Positions 1 through 7,936 of a stretch of 64,000 nt of DNA are shown here, in pieces (position 1 is the first letter of the stretch; each line of letters starts with the position of its first letter). Both the position numbers and the translations under genes were made by a program. Source of the DNA: Pseudomonas promysalinigenes (GTDB lineage: Bacteria; Pseudomonadota; Gammaproteobacteria; Pseudomonadales; Pseudomonadaceae); assembly GCF_014269025.2 (NCBI RefSeq), contig NZ_CP077094.1, positions 1,426,001 to 1,490,000 of the forward strand, in the 5' to 3' direction. The notes under the pieces were generated by a model, which was not told the DNA's origin, searched no databases, and saw nothing but the letters and a program-made list of their open reading frames with translations.

Positions 1-119
1 CGGGCCAGGAATGCGTGCCCCAGCCTTGGAAAAGCGCTGGCCAGATTGGCAGCTATGCCCTGGCTGCCAAGGTTTTTCCGTGGGTTGGCTTAAATACATG
101 AAAAAATTGAAAAAAATGC

Positions 120-148
120 TTGCCAAAGAAAAGCTCTTCTACTAAATT
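120..148 (+). promoter_or_regulatory. Predicted sigma-70 promoter of tRNA-Ser
   Basis: TTGCCA (120–125) and TAAATT (143–148) are separated by 17 bp. The -10 element is followed directly by a GC-rich stretch (AGCGCGCC), the type of discriminator seen at stringently controlled stable-RNA promoters. Transcription would start near 155, about 30 bp before the tRNA. Read by eye only. Confidence 0.5.
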
Positions 149-186
149 AGCGCGCCTCGACGGGGTGAAAGCCTTGGAGAGAAAAC

Positions 187-276
187 GGTGAAGTGTCCGA
201 GTGGTCGAAGGAGCACGCCTGGAAAGTGTGTATACGAGAAATCGTATCAAGGGTTCAAATCCCTTCTTCACCGCCA
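187..276 (+). tRNA. tRNA-Ser (GGA)
   Basis: This 90-nt RNA folds as a class II (long variable arm) tRNA. The acceptor stem GGTGAAG pairs with CTTCACC (266–272), the discriminator is G273 and CCA is encoded at 274–276. The anticodon stem CACGC/GTGTG encloses a CTGGAAA loop with anticodon GGA at 221–223, so it reads UCC/UCU serine codons. The variable arm is TATACGA…TCGTATC and the T arm carries GGTTCAAATCC. A promoter lies just upstream and a terminator just downstream, so it looks like a single-gene unit. Confidence 0.97.
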
Positions 277-283
277 CATTCCG

Positions 284-317
284 AAAAGCCCCCGAGCTGA
301 AAAGCCGGGGGCTTTTT
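284..317 (+). terminator. Rho-independent terminator of tRNA-Ser
   Basis: The arms AAAAGCCCCC and GGGGGCTTTT form a strong GC hairpin followed by a T run, 8 bp after the tRNA CCA end. Confidence 0.9.
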
Positions 318-320
318 GCA

Positions 321-342
321 TTGCGGCCAAAGCCGCTCCTAC
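321..342. repeat. Single REP-like element
   Basis: A short copy of the P. putida-type intergenic repeat (ending AAAGCCGCTCCTAC) lies between the tRNA-Ser terminator and the next gene. Unlike the other REPs in this window I do not see a good inverted partner. Confidence 0.4.
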
Positions 343-385
343 CGGTTGGGACTTATCCCACGGCCTGCGCGAGCCGCGTGGGGGC

Positions 386-766
386 TCAATCAGGCGCTTT
401 GACAGGGCGGTGCTGGCGCCAAGTGTCGTCGATCTTCGACCAGGTCTTGCCGTCGGTGATGGCCATCAGTTTGCGGCCATCTTTGAAGGTGGCCAGGAAG
501 GTGGCTTCTTCCTCTTTGCCGCCCAGCCAAAGCCCGGCCAGCAGGCCCACCGGGCCGGCCACCAGCGCACCGGCCACGCCCCAGCCCAAGGCGCTGCCCA
601 GGCTGCGGTTGGATTCAAGGCTCGCCAGGCGCAGGTCAGCGATACGCGCCAATGAAATTCGCTCGCCGGGTGACGGGCTGCGCGAAGTCTTGAGTGTGAG
701 CGATCCATTGCGAAACTCGCCTTCACCTTGCAAGAAATCGCCGGATTGCACCGTGAGTCTTGTCAT
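386..766 (-). CDS. Hypothetical protein with glycine-rich hydrophobic segment
   Basis: A 126-residue protein of unknown function. The N-terminal half (1–50) is polar and could be a small beta domain. Residues about 57–82 form a Gly/Ala-rich hydrophobic stretch (GWGVAGALVAGPVGLLAGLW), glycine-zipper-like and long enough to insert in a membrane, and the C-terminal 40 residues are polar again. There is no signal peptide. An AGGA element sits about 8 bp before the ATG. It stands alone between tRNA-Ser and the MFS gene. I recognise no named family; similar short proteins are common as conserved hypotheticals in Pseudomonas. Confidence 0.7.
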   Translation of the reverse strand: MTRLTVQSGDFLQGEGEFRNGSLTLKTSRSPSPGERISLARIADLRLASLESNRSLGSALGWGVAGALVAGPVGLLAGLWLGGKEEEATFLATFKDGRKLMAITDGKTWSKIDDTWRQHRPVKAPD

Positions 767-884
767 TGCTTCATCCTGTCAGTGAAAGGTCCTTGGCCTG
801 CGTCTACTCAGCGCCACCGGGGCAGGCAAGTCAACGAGCAAGCGACAGAGGGTAATGCGGCGCGATGTCGCGACCTACGCTGGC

Positions 885-2066
885 TCAAGCCAACTGCGCA
901 GCTGCCTTGCGCTGCGCCATGCCCCATGCCGCCAAGGCCAGGGTGCCTATCACCAGTCCTGCTACCACGATGCCCATCCACCCTTGCCGCTGGAACAGCT
1001 GGGTGCCCAGCAACGAGCCTAGCGCACCACCGATGAAGTAGCAGGTGATGTAGCCGGCATTGAGCCGAGTTCGTGCTTCAGGTCGCAAAGCGATCACCGC
1101 GTTCTGGTTGCTCACATGCACCAGTTGCACGGCCAGGTCCAGCAGCAGCACGCCGACCAGCAACGCCAGCAGCGAGTGTTCGGCAAAGCCCAGCGGCACC
1201 CACGATACCAGCAGCGTCACCAGGCCAACGGTGGTCCCCAGCGAACCCTTGCCACGGTCGGCCAGGCGCCCAGCCCAGTTGGCAGCCAATGCCCCCGCCG
1301 CCCCGGCCAGGCCGAACAGGCCGATGGCGGCGTCTGAATAGTGATAAGGCTCGCGCGCCAGCAGAAAGGCCAGCGGCGTCCAGAACAAGGCAAACAGGCT
1401 GAATGCCAACAACCCCAGTAACGAGCGCAGACGTAGCACCGGCTCTTCGATGAATAGGCGGAACACCGAGCCAATCAGCGCTGGGTATTTGAGCCCTGCA
1501 TGGCTGTTGTGCTCTGGCAGGCTGCGGTACAGAGCCAGTGCAGTCAGCGCCATCAGTACTGCAGCCAGCACATAAATGCTGCGCCAGCCCCCCAGTTTTG
1601 CCATGAACCCCGCCGCGGTACGTGCCAGCAAGATGCCCAGCAACAGCCCGCTCATCAGCGTACCTACCACGCGCCCGCGCAGGTCCGGCTCGCTCAACGC
1701 GGCGGCCATCGGCACGAGTATCTGCGCTACCACCGAGAATAGGCCGGTCAGGGCGGTGCCTAGCAGCAGCCAGGGCAGGCTGGGCGAGCAGGCACTGATG
1801 ACCAGGCCCAAAGCGGACAGAGCTGTCATGAACACGATCAACCGCCGTTGCTCGAACAGATCCCCCAGCGGCGCCAGCAGCAGCAGGCCGGCGCCATAGC
1901 TGAGCTGGGCAGCGATGACGATGCTCCCTGCACTGGCAGTGCTCAGCCCCAATTGCTCGGCAATGCTGTGTAGAAGCGGTTGCGCGTAGTAGTTGCTGGC
2001 CACGGCCAGGCCGGTGGCGGTCGCCATCAGCAGGATCAGCGCGCGGCTGAGGGTTGGCGATTTCAT
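885..2066 (-). CDS. MFS transporter
   Basis: A 393-residue major facilitator superfamily permease of typical length with about 12 hydrophobic segments across the whole chain. The loop after the second segment reads APLGDLFEQRR, the MFS motif A (G-x-x-x-D-x-x-x-R-R type). Substrate cannot be read from sequence; the family relatives I would expect are drug/metabolite exporters. I chose ATG 2066 (MKSPTLSRAL) because the membrane domain begins there. An upstream ATG at 2117 overlaps the stop of the preceding SDR gene as ATGA but has no good ribosome site and would add 17 polar residues. It is probably co-transcribed with the SDR gene and divergent from a LysR gene that likely controls the pair. 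Confidence 0.88.
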   Translation of the reverse strand: MKSPTLSRALILLMATATGLAVASNYYAQPLLHSIAEQLGLSTASAGSIVIAAQLSYGAGLLLLAPLGDLFEQRRLIVFMTALSALGLVISACSPSLPWLLLGTALTGLFSVVAQILVPMAAALSEPDLRGRVVGTLMSGLLLGILLARTAAGFMAKLGGWRSIYVLAAVLMALTALALYRSLPEHNSHAGLKYPALIGSVFRLFIEEPVLRLRSLLGLLAFSLFALFWTPLAFLLAREPYHYSDAAIGLFGLAGAAGALAANWAGRLADRGKGSLGTTVGLVTLLVSWVPLGFAEHSLLALLVGVLLLDLAVQLVHVSNQNAVIALRPEARTRLNAGYITCYFIGGALGSLLGTQLFQRQGWMGIVVAGLVIGTLALAAWGMAQRKAAAQLA

Positions 2067-2116
2067 GCGTCTCTCATATTCAAAGGTGAATCCGGGGGCG
2101 TAAGGCCCCCGGTTCA

Positions 2117-2866
2117 TCAGGCGGCGAACCCACCATCGGCGGTCAGGCTGGCGCCGGTGATGTAGCCGGCCTCAGGTCCGGCCAGGTAGGCGACGAAGCT
2201 GGCGATTTCATCGGCCTGCCCATAGCGCCCGATCGCCATCAGCGGGATCAGGCTATCGGCGAACTCGCCACTGGCGGGGTTCATGTCGGTATCCACCGGC
2301 CCAGGCTGCACATTGTTTACGGTGATCCCCTGGGGCCCCAAGTCTCGCGCCATGCCTTTGGTCAGGCCAACCAGCGCCGATTTGCTCATGGCATATGGAG
2401 CACCCCCGGCAAAGGGCATGCGTTCGGCATTGGTGCTGCCGATGTTGATGATGCGCCCGCCGGGGCCCATGTAGCGCGCGGCTGCCTGGCTGGCGACGAA
2501 CACACTGCGCACATTGACAGCGAGCATGCGGTCGAATTCCGCCAGGTCGAACTCGGCCACCGGTGCCACTGCCAGCACGCCTGCGTTGTTCACCAGGATA
2601 TCGAGGCGGCCGAAGGCCTTCACGGTATCGTCGACCGCCAGCTGCAGTGCAGCGGCTTCGGCGCTGTCGGCACGCAAAGCCAGGGCTTTTCCGCCGCTGG
2701 CCTGGATCTCTTCGACCAGTGCTTGCGCAGGGCCAGCGGAGCTGACGTAGGTGAAGGCAACCTGCGCACCGTCGCGGGCCAGTCGCCGTACGATGGCCGC
2801 GCCTATACCGCGCGAGCCGCCTTGAACGAAGGCGACTTTGCCTTCCAGGGTAAGTTGCTGGGACAT
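2117..2866 (-). CDS. SDR family oxidoreductase
   Basis: A 249-residue classical short-chain dehydrogenase/reductase. Visible family features are the nucleotide-binding GGSRGIG (16–22), NNAG (93–96), Asn118, catalytic Ser144, Tyr158 and Lys162 in the Y-x-x-x-K pattern, and the PGPVDTDM loop. The cofactor is NAD(P); the substrate is unknown. One oddity is that the usual Thr at the start of the TGxxxGxG motif is Gln15. The start at 2866 is backed by an AGGAGA ribosome site 8 bp upstream; the longer upstream reading frame is not needed. It sits between the divergent LysR gene and the MFS gene, probably as the first gene of a two-gene operon. Confidence 0.92.
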   Translation of the reverse strand: MSQQLTLEGKVAFVQGGSRGIGAAIVRRLARDGAQVAFTYVSSAGPAQALVEEIQASGGKALALRADSAEAAALQLAVDDTVKAFGRLDILVNNAGVLAVAPVAEFDLAEFDRMLAVNVRSVFVASQAAARYMGPGGRIINIGSTNAERMPFAGGAPYAMSKSALVGLTKGMARDLGPQGITVNNVQPGPVDTDMNPASGEFADSLIPLMAIGRYGQADEIASFVAYLAGPEAGYITGASLTADGGFAA

Positions 2867-2936
2867 GCTGATCTCCTGCTCGAATAGCAAGGCCGAATGC
2901 CTTGGATGCACGCAGTATCGACCGATGATTACCTGC

Positions 2937-2959
2937 TGATAAGATGGCAATCACTATCA
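2937..2959. promoter_or_regulatory. Candidate LysR operator (TGATA-N13-TATCA dyad)
   Basis: An inverted repeat TGATA (2937–2941) / TATCA (2955–2959) lies in the 119-bp divergent region between the SDR and LysR genes, where LysR-type regulators typically bind. The nearby direct repeat GGCAATCA (2946–2953 and 2980–2987) overlaps the LysR start. By-eye evidence only. Confidence 0.35.
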
Positions 2960-2985
2960 TCAGAGTAAACCTTTGGTTGGCAATC

Positions 2986-3918
2986 ATGGCCATGGAATCT
3001 TTCAACGCCCTCGAGTGCTTCATCCGCAGCGCCGAGGTGGGCAGTTTCGCCGAGGCGGCGCGACGCCTGAGCATCACGCCTGCGGCGGTCGGCAAGCATG
3101 TGGCTCAACTGGAGGCGCGTCTTGGCGTGCGGCTGTTTCAGCGTAGTACGCGCAGGCTGACATTGACCGAGGCTGGGCAACGTTTTCTGGGTGAGGTCAG
3201 CGACAGTTTTCGTACCATCCAGTACGCGGTGGCCAACCTCGCCAGCGCCGAGGGCCAGCCTGCCGGGTTGTTGAGGGTCAGTATGGGCACTGTGTTCGGG
3301 CGCCTGTACGTGCTGCCGTTGCTGGGTGATTTTTTGCGTCGCTACCCGGCAATCACCCCGGACTGGCATTTTGACAACCGCCAGGTCGACCTTATCGGCC
3401 AGGGCTTCGATGCCGCTATTGGTGGCGGTTTCGAGCTGCCATTGGGAGTAGTGGCGCGCAGGTTGACCCCGGCACATCGGGTGTTGGTGGCAGCGCCCGG
3501 TTACCTGCGCCAGCATGCCGATATCGATGGCCCTGAGGCATTGCAGGGCCACGACGGGGTTCTGATCCGCTCGCCACAGACCGGGCGCGTTCGCTCCTGG
3601 CCATTGACCAGCCGCTGGGGAGAACAGCAGCCGTTGATGCTACGTCAAGCGATGACCATGAGCGACTCGGATGCCGCTTGTGCGGTTGCGCAGCAGGGCC
3701 TGGGCATCGCCTTGGTAAGCTTGCCGTTCGCCGTGCCCTATCTGCAGGCGGGGCAGCTTCAAAGGGTGCTGCCGGACTGGTATGTAGATGACGGGGCGAT
3801 AAGCCTGTACTACGCCGAGCACAAACTGTTGCCCGGCAAGACCCGAGCGTTCATCGACTTTGTGGTGGAGCAGTTTGCCGAAAGGCGGTTGGCAGAGCGC
3901 TTCGATGCCTTGGCCTAG
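2986..3918 (+). CDS. LysR family transcriptional regulator
   Basis: A 310-residue LysR-type regulator. The N-terminal winged HTH (about residues 3–62) contains the pattern F-A-E-A-A-R-R-L followed by GKHVAQLEARLGVRLFQRSTRR, and a substrate-binding domain covers the rest (the VDLIGQGFDAAI segment is typical of the CrgA-like branch). Start is ATG 2986 or 2992; both are placed at the beginning of the HTH, and the longer ATG at 2944 would add non-family residues. It is divergent from the SDR/MFS pair and most likely regulates it; the effector is unknown. Confidence 0.92.
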   Translation: MAMESFNALECFIRSAEVGSFAEAARRLSITPAAVGKHVAQLEARLGVRLFQRSTRRLTLTEAGQRFLGEVSDSFRTIQYAVANLASAEGQPAGLLRVSMGTVFGRLYVLPLLGDFLRRYPAITPDWHFDNRQVDLIGQGFDAAIGGGFELPLGVVARRLTPAHRVLVAAPGYLRQHADIDGPEALQGHDGVLIRSPQTGRVRSWPLTSRWGEQQPLMLRQAMTMSDSDAACAVAQQGLGIALVSLPFAVPYLQAGQLQRVLPDWYVDDGAISLYYAEHKLLPGKTRAFIDFVVEQFAERRLAERFDALA

Positions 3919-4054
3919 AAGGCTATCGCTAGCGCTGGCCGTTTCGCAGCGCCTGCAAGCACGGGTAGGCGTGAGCCTCAAGCAGCGGGCGCGGCGTTTG
4001 CCGCGAAGAGGCTAGTTCCGGTAACTCAGAAAGTTGTTCTTGTCATTTCACGGG

Positions 4055-4525
4055 TCAGGCAGCACCGATGATGAAGAACACCTGAGCCCCGAGATTCACT
4101 TCATCCTCGACCTTCTTGCCCAGCAGTTGCTGGCCCAAGGGGGAGCGCGGGGTGATCACGGTCACCTGCTCATCACCTTCGCCAATCTTCAGCCCCGCTG
4201 CCTCTGGCCCGAGGAACAACAACCGCTGCTCACCCTGTTCATCCTCAAGGGTCACCAGATTGCTCACCTGCACCCCGAGAGAGTCGTCGTAATCACGCAA
4301 TAACAGCTGTTGGTAAGTCAGCAGCGCCTGGCGGATTTCGGCTGTACGTCGCGCTTGGCCTGTGGCCAGATACGACGCCTCAAGCCCCAAAGTGTCGTAC
4401 TTGTTCTCGGCGATGTTTTCTTCGGCGGTTGCCGCCTCATAGGCGGCCTGCGCTGCGCGGCGTAGCACCTGCATGTCGTTTTCCAGGGTTTGCACAATGC
4501 ATGTGAGCAGGGTGGCCTTGTTCAT
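4055..4525 (-). CDS. GreA/GreB-family elongation factor-like protein
   Basis: A 156-residue protein with the two-part Gre shape. Residues 1–75 are helical and charged, compatible with the antiparallel coiled coil. Residues 80–156 form an FKBP-like C-terminal domain whose end (ITPRSPLGQQLLGKKVEDEV) matches the GreA/GreB signature SPLGxALLGKxxGDxV. Gre factors bind the RNA polymerase secondary channel and stimulate transcript cleavage. The Asp/Glu pair at the coiled-coil tip of true GreA/GreB is not evident here, so this could be a Gre-like regulator rather than a cleavage factor. It follows the next upstream gene (4528–4920) by 2 bp, so the two are translationally close-coupled. Confidence 0.8.
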   Translation of the reverse strand: MNKATLLTCIVQTLENDMQVLRRAAQAAYEAATAEENIAENKYDTLGLEASYLATGQARRTAEIRQALLTYQQLLLRDYDDSLGVQVSNLVTLEDEQGEQRLLFLGPEAAGLKIGEGDEQVTVITPRSPLGQQLLGKKVEDEVNLGAQVFFIIGAA

Positions 4526-4527
4526 GG

Positions 4528-4920
4528 TCAGTAGCAGAACTCAAGCACGTTGGCCTGGCTTTTGTCGGTTGGCGCGGTGCGATTCTGCGCAAGCCAGAAC
4601 TGACACTTGGGGCTGTTGAGATTGCGCGGGTTGCCCTGGGCGGCTTCAGCAGCCTGCTGAGCTTCCTGTTTGTGCAGGATGTCCTTGTAGCGCTCGAACA
4701 TCTCGGTTTGTGCATCGGCCGGTTGCTTGGGCGCCGCCGCTGGAGCCGGCTCGCGATAGGCAGATGGCGGTAGCTCCGGGTCGAGCTGCTCGGGCCACAG
4801 ATGCAAGGCCAGCGCCACGCTTAGGCCGATCGCCACGGCGCCAAGCCATAAGCCCAAGGCTATACACAAAACCAGTTGCAGCGGTTTGAGGGTGATTGTC
4901 AGTTCACGGTGGCGCGGCAT
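4528..4920 (-). CDS. Small single-span membrane protein, unknown
   Basis: A 130-residue protein beginning MPRHRELTITLKPL, with one hydrophobic membrane segment at about residues 15–38 (VLCIALGLWLGAVAIGLSVA), then a Pro/Ala-rich linker and a charged C-terminal region containing two Cys residues (CQFWLAQN, EFCY). I recognise no family. The start at 4920 is decided by a clean AGGAGG site 6 bp upstream; the longer open frame reaching to 5088 runs into the earP control region and is not supported. It is in an operon with the Gre-like gene and divergent from earP. Confidence 0.75.
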   Translation of the reverse strand: MPRHRELTITLKPLQLVLCIALGLWLGAVAIGLSVALALHLWPEQLDPELPPSAYREPAPAAAPKQPADAQTEMFERYKDILHKQEAQQAAEAAQGNPRNLNSPKCQFWLAQNRTAPTDKSQANVLEFCY

Positions 4921-5047
4921 GGGGCCTCCTGGCGGAGCGGGGTGGTGGGGCATTGTCGCATGGGTTGGGCTTTTTTCCGCGCTGTGCTTTTGTAAGTGGC
5001 CATTTATCCGCAAAATGCGCGTTTTTTGCGCGGCGCAAGGCAGGCAC

Positions 5048-6181
5048 ATGAAAACCACCTGGGATATTTTCTGCTCCGTCGTCGACAACTATGGCGACAT
5101 CGGGGTGACCTGGCGCCTGGCTCGGCAATTGGTCGCCGAACATGGTGTCGCGGTGCGCCTGTGGGTAGATGACCTGCGGGCCTTCGTGCCGCTGTGCCCG
5201 CAAGCCGATGCCGATGCGCTGCAGCAATGGCAGCAGGGGGTCGAGGTACGCGCCTGGCCTGCGCAATGGCAGCCAGTGGTGCCTGCCGACGTGGTGATCG
5301 GCGCCTTTGCCTGCCAGTTGCCCGCAGCCTACGTCGATGCGATGCACTCACGCCCTCAGCCGGTGTTATGGTTGAACCTTGAATACCTGAGCGCCGAGGA
5401 TTGGGTAGAGGGCTGCCATGGCTTGCCTTCGCCCCAGCCCAATGGCCTGCGCAAGCTATTTTTCTTCCCAGGGTTCACGGCCAAGACAGGTGGCCTGTTG
5501 CGTGAAGCTAACTTGCTGCAGCGCAGGCAGGCTTTCGAGGGATCGGCCGAGGCACGTGCGGGCTTTCTCAAGGGGCTGGGTGTACAGCCGCAGCCGGATG
5601 CTTTGCTGGTGTCGCTGTTCGCCTACGAAAATGAGCGGCTGGGCGGTTGGCTCGATGCGCTGCGCGCAGACACTCAGCCGGTTCACCTACTGGTCCCGCA
5701 AGGGCGCATTCTCGGTCAGCTGGGTGCCTGGCTGGGTGAGCCGCACTTGCAAGTTGGGCAGGTGTATCAGTGCGCCAGCCTGACGGTACAGATTTTGCCA
5801 TTCGTCAGCCAGGACGATTATGATCGCCTGCTGTGGAGCTGTGATTTCAACGCCGTTCGCGGGGAAGATTCGTTTGTACGTGCCCAATGGGCTGGCCGGC
5901 CGATGCTATGGCACATCTATGTCCAGGATGAAAATGCCCACTGGGACAAGCTCGAAGCCTTCCTCGCCTTGTACCGACAGGGCTTGTCAGCCCCCGCGGC
6001 CGACGCACTGATGGCGTTATGGCGCGCTTGGAACATGGATCGCGACATGCACGCGGCCTGGCAGACTGCCCGTAAATACTGGGCAGAACTGCAGCAGCAC
6101 GCCCGTGATTGGATCACGGCCCAGGCCGCTCGGCCGGACCTTGCCAAGGCGCTGGTACAGTTTTACCGAAATTGGCTATGA
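5048..6181 (+). CDS. earP: EF-P arginine rhamnosyltransferase EarP
   Basis: A 377-residue inverting glycosyltransferase that moves rhamnose from TDP-L-rhamnose to Arg32 of elongation factor P. Residues known to matter in Pseudomonas EarP are all in place: Asp13 and Asp17 (VVDNYGDIGVTWR), Tyr193 (LFAYENE) and Glu273/Asp274 in AVRGEDSFVR. The ATG at 5048 with an upstream AAGG gives exactly the known family length; the open frame upstream to 4886 is not conserved. It sits 48 bp upstream of efp, its only known substrate, an arrangement that is itself diagnostic. Cytoplasmic. Confidence 0.97.
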   Translation: MKTTWDIFCSVVDNYGDIGVTWRLARQLVAEHGVAVRLWVDDLRAFVPLCPQADADALQQWQQGVEVRAWPAQWQPVVPADVVIGAFACQLPAAYVDAMHSRPQPVLWLNLEYLSAEDWVEGCHGLPSPQPNGLRKLFFFPGFTAKTGGLLREANLLQRRQAFEGSAEARAGFLKGLGVQPQPDALLVSLFAYENERLGGWLDALRADTQPVHLLVPQGRILGQLGAWLGEPHLQVGQVYQCASLTVQILPFVSQDDYDRLLWSCDFNAVRGEDSFVRAQWAGRPMLWHIYVQDENAHWDKLEAFLALYRQGLSAPAADALMALWRAWNMDRDMHAAWQTARKYWAELQQHARDWITAQAARPDLAKALVQFYRNWL

Positions 6182-6229
6182 TATGCGGCCTCGATTTTTA
6201 TAAATCCATCCAGATTCGGATACTTCGTA

Positions 6230-6799
6230 ATGAAAACTGGTAAAGAACTGAAACCCGGCACCGTACTGCGGATCGACAATGACCCGTGGCTGGTTCAAAA
6301 AGCCGAGTTCACCAAGTCGGGTCGCAACAGCGCGATCATGAAGACCAAGCTGAAAAACCTGCTGACCGGCTACAAGACCGAAACCGTATACGGTGCAGAC
6401 GACAAGCTGGACGACGTGATCCTGGATCGCAAAGAAGCGACCCTGTCGTTCATCAACGGTGACGAATACACCTTCATGGACACCACCGACTACACCATGT
6501 ACGAGCTGAACGCCGAGGACATCGAAGCCGTTCTGCCGTACATCGAAGAAGGCATGGATGACGTCTGTGAAGCGGTGTTCTTCGAAGGCCGCCTGGTATC
6601 GGTTGAACTGCCGACCACCATCAGCCGTCAGGTTGTCTACACCGAGAACGCTGCACGTGGCGATACCTCGGGCAAGGTGATGAAGCCTGCCAAACTGAAG
6701 AACGGTACCGAGATCTCGGTCGCTGACTTCATCCAGATCGACGAGTGGATCGACATCGACACTCGCGACAACAGCTTCAAAGGTCGCTCCAAGAAGTAA
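6230..6799 (+). CDS. efp: Elongation factor P (Arg32 type)
   Basis: A 189-residue EF-P, which enters the ribosome E/P site and rescues stalling at consecutive prolines. The N-terminal KOW-like domain carries the modification loop KSGRNS with Arg at position 32 instead of the Lys used by EpmA/EpmB systems. Arg32 is the rhamnosylation target of EarP, encoded just upstream. Two OB domains follow (about 66–130 and 131–189), with the conserved [17 protein letters not shown] end. A terminator follows 16 bp after the stop. Confidence 0.98.
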   Translation: MKTGKELKPGTVLRIDNDPWLVQKAEFTKSGRNSAIMKTKLKNLLTGYKTETVYGADDKLDDVILDRKEATLSFINGDEYTFMDTTDYTMYELNAEDIEAVLPYIEEGMDDVCEAVFFEGRLVSVELPTTISRQVVYTENAARGDTSGKVMKPAKLKNGTEISVADFIQIDEWIDIDTRDNSFKGRSKK

Positions 6800-6814
6800 T
6801 TTCTTGAGTAACGC

Positions 6815-6846
6815 AAAAAAACCCGGCCTTGGCCGGGTTTTTTTTT
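6815..6846. terminator. Bidirectional terminator between efp and ohr
   Basis: AAAAAAACCCGGCC / GGCCGGGTTTTTTTTT is a near-perfect hairpin with an A run on one side and a T run on the other, so it can stop transcription from both efp (plus) and ohr (minus). Confidence 0.93.
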
Positions 6847-6855
6847 GCCTGCGAT

Positions 6856-7284
6856 TTATACGGTCACATGCAGCCGTACATCGACGTTGCCGCGGGTAGC
6901 GTTGGAGTACGGGCAAACCTGGTGCGCCTTTTCCACCAGTGCCTGGGCGTCAGCCGGTGCCAGGCCCGGCAGATCAATATGCAGGTCGATGTCCAGGCCG
7001 AAGCCTCCAGGGATCTGGCCGATACCGACCTTGGCAGTGATGGAGGTTTCGCCGGGCAGGGCCTTCTTATCCTGGCTGGCGACGAACTTCAGTGCGCCGA
7101 TGAAGCAGGCCGAATAACCAGCGGCAAACAACTGCTCGGGGTTGGTGCCGTCACCGCCAGCGCCGCCGAGCTCTTTGGGGGTGCTCAGCTTGACCTGCAA
7201 CTTACCGTCGCTGGACTGGGATTTGCCGTCGCGACCGCCGGTGGAAGTAGCTTGTGCGATGTACAGCGCAGTGACCTTTTGCAT
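6856..7284 (-). CDS. ohr: Organic hydroperoxide resistance protein Ohr
   Basis: A 142-residue thiol peroxidase of the Ohr/OsmC family that reduces organic and fatty-acid hydroperoxides using lipoylated protein as electron donor. All active-site residues are visible: Cys60 (AAGYSACF) and Cys124 (HQVCPYS), with Arg18 and Glu50. Cytoplasmic. The N-terminus MQKVTALY is the normal family start. The gene is followed in the same direction by nothing until the shared terminator, and its regulator gene ohrR lies upstream on the same strand with a 141-bp gap containing a candidate operator. Confidence 0.97.
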   Translation of the reverse strand: MQKVTALYIAQATSTGGRDGKSQSSDGKLQVKLSTPKELGGAGGDGTNPEQLFAAGYSACFIGALKFVASQDKKALPGETSITAKVGIGQIPGGFGLDIDLHIDLPGLAPADAQALVEKAHQVCPYSNATRGNVDVRLHVTV

Positions 7285-7352
7285 TTTGAGCCTCGCTAAG
7301 TGAGCTTGCGCCCCTGGGCATCCTGGGGCATCGGGTGAACACAGGGTTTAAA

Positions 7353-7378
7353 TTAGCGCGCAATTATTTAGCGTGCAA
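7353..7378. promoter_or_regulatory. Candidate OhrR operator: direct repeat TTAGCGYGCAA
   Basis: TTAGCGCGCAA (7353–7363) and TTAGCGTGCAA (7368–7378) repeat with a 15-bp period in the ohr–ohrR intergenic region, about 70 bp upstream of ohr. Position and repetition suggest an OhrR binding region; not verified against known operators. Confidence 0.45.
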
Positions 7379-7425
7379 GATAAAAACCTGCCATTCATCG
7401 GAATGCCCGACACACAGCCTAGCCG

Positions 7426-7881
7426 TCAGAGGTTTTTCTGCAGGCTTTCGCGCAGCTCGAGCAGCTCGGTTTGCAGTTGTTGGAGGCGCTCCAGGCTGCG
7501 GCCGCTGGCCTTGAGGATGCACTGTGGTACTTCCCGTGCCTGTTGTTGCAACGCCCGGCCTTTATCCGTCAGTTGCACCAGCACTACCCGTTCATCCTCG
7601 CGGCTGCGGTTGCGCTGCAGCAGGCCTTCGCTTTCCAGGCGTTTGAGCAACGGGGTGAGTGACCCTGGGTCGGTCAAAAGCCGCTGGCTGATCTCTCCGA
7701 CGGTCAGGCCATCCTGTTCCCACAGAACGAGCATGGCCAGATATTGCGGGTAGGTCAGACCCAACGCTTGTAGCAGAGGTTTGTACACCTTGGTCATCAG
7801 CAACGAGGTGGAGTGCAGGGCGAAACAGACCTGGTTGTCCAGCAGCAGCTCGTCACAAGAGGCTTGGTTGTTGGCGTTCAT
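7426..7881 (-). CDS. ohrR: MarR-family peroxide sensor OhrR
   Basis: A 151-residue MarR-type winged-helix repressor. The recognition region reads LTVGEISQRLLTDPGSLTPLLKRLESEGL (about 59–87; wing RSREDER near 93–99). The sensing cysteine is Cys19 in DNQVCFALH, and a second Cys121 near the C-terminal helix (EVPQCIL) suggests the two-cysteine class that forms an intersubunit disulfide on oxidation by organic peroxides. Its neighbour ohr is the classical target. Start ATG 7881 gives the usual length. Confidence 0.93.
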   Translation of the reverse strand: MNANNQASCDELLLDNQVCFALHSTSLLMTKVYKPLLQALGLTYPQYLAMLVLWEQDGLTVGEISQRLLTDPGSLTPLLKRLESEGLLQRNRSREDERVVLVQLTDKGRALQQQAREVPQCILKASGRSLERLQQLQTELLELRESLQKNL

Positions 7882-7936
7882 GCAGGTCCTTGAATGTCAT
7901 CAATTGGGGAATCTACCACGCTCAAGGTAGGGGCGC

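Noticed and set aside
53..277. 74-residue minus-strand frame over tRNA-Ser
   Set aside because: Runs through the tRNA and its promoter; not a gene.
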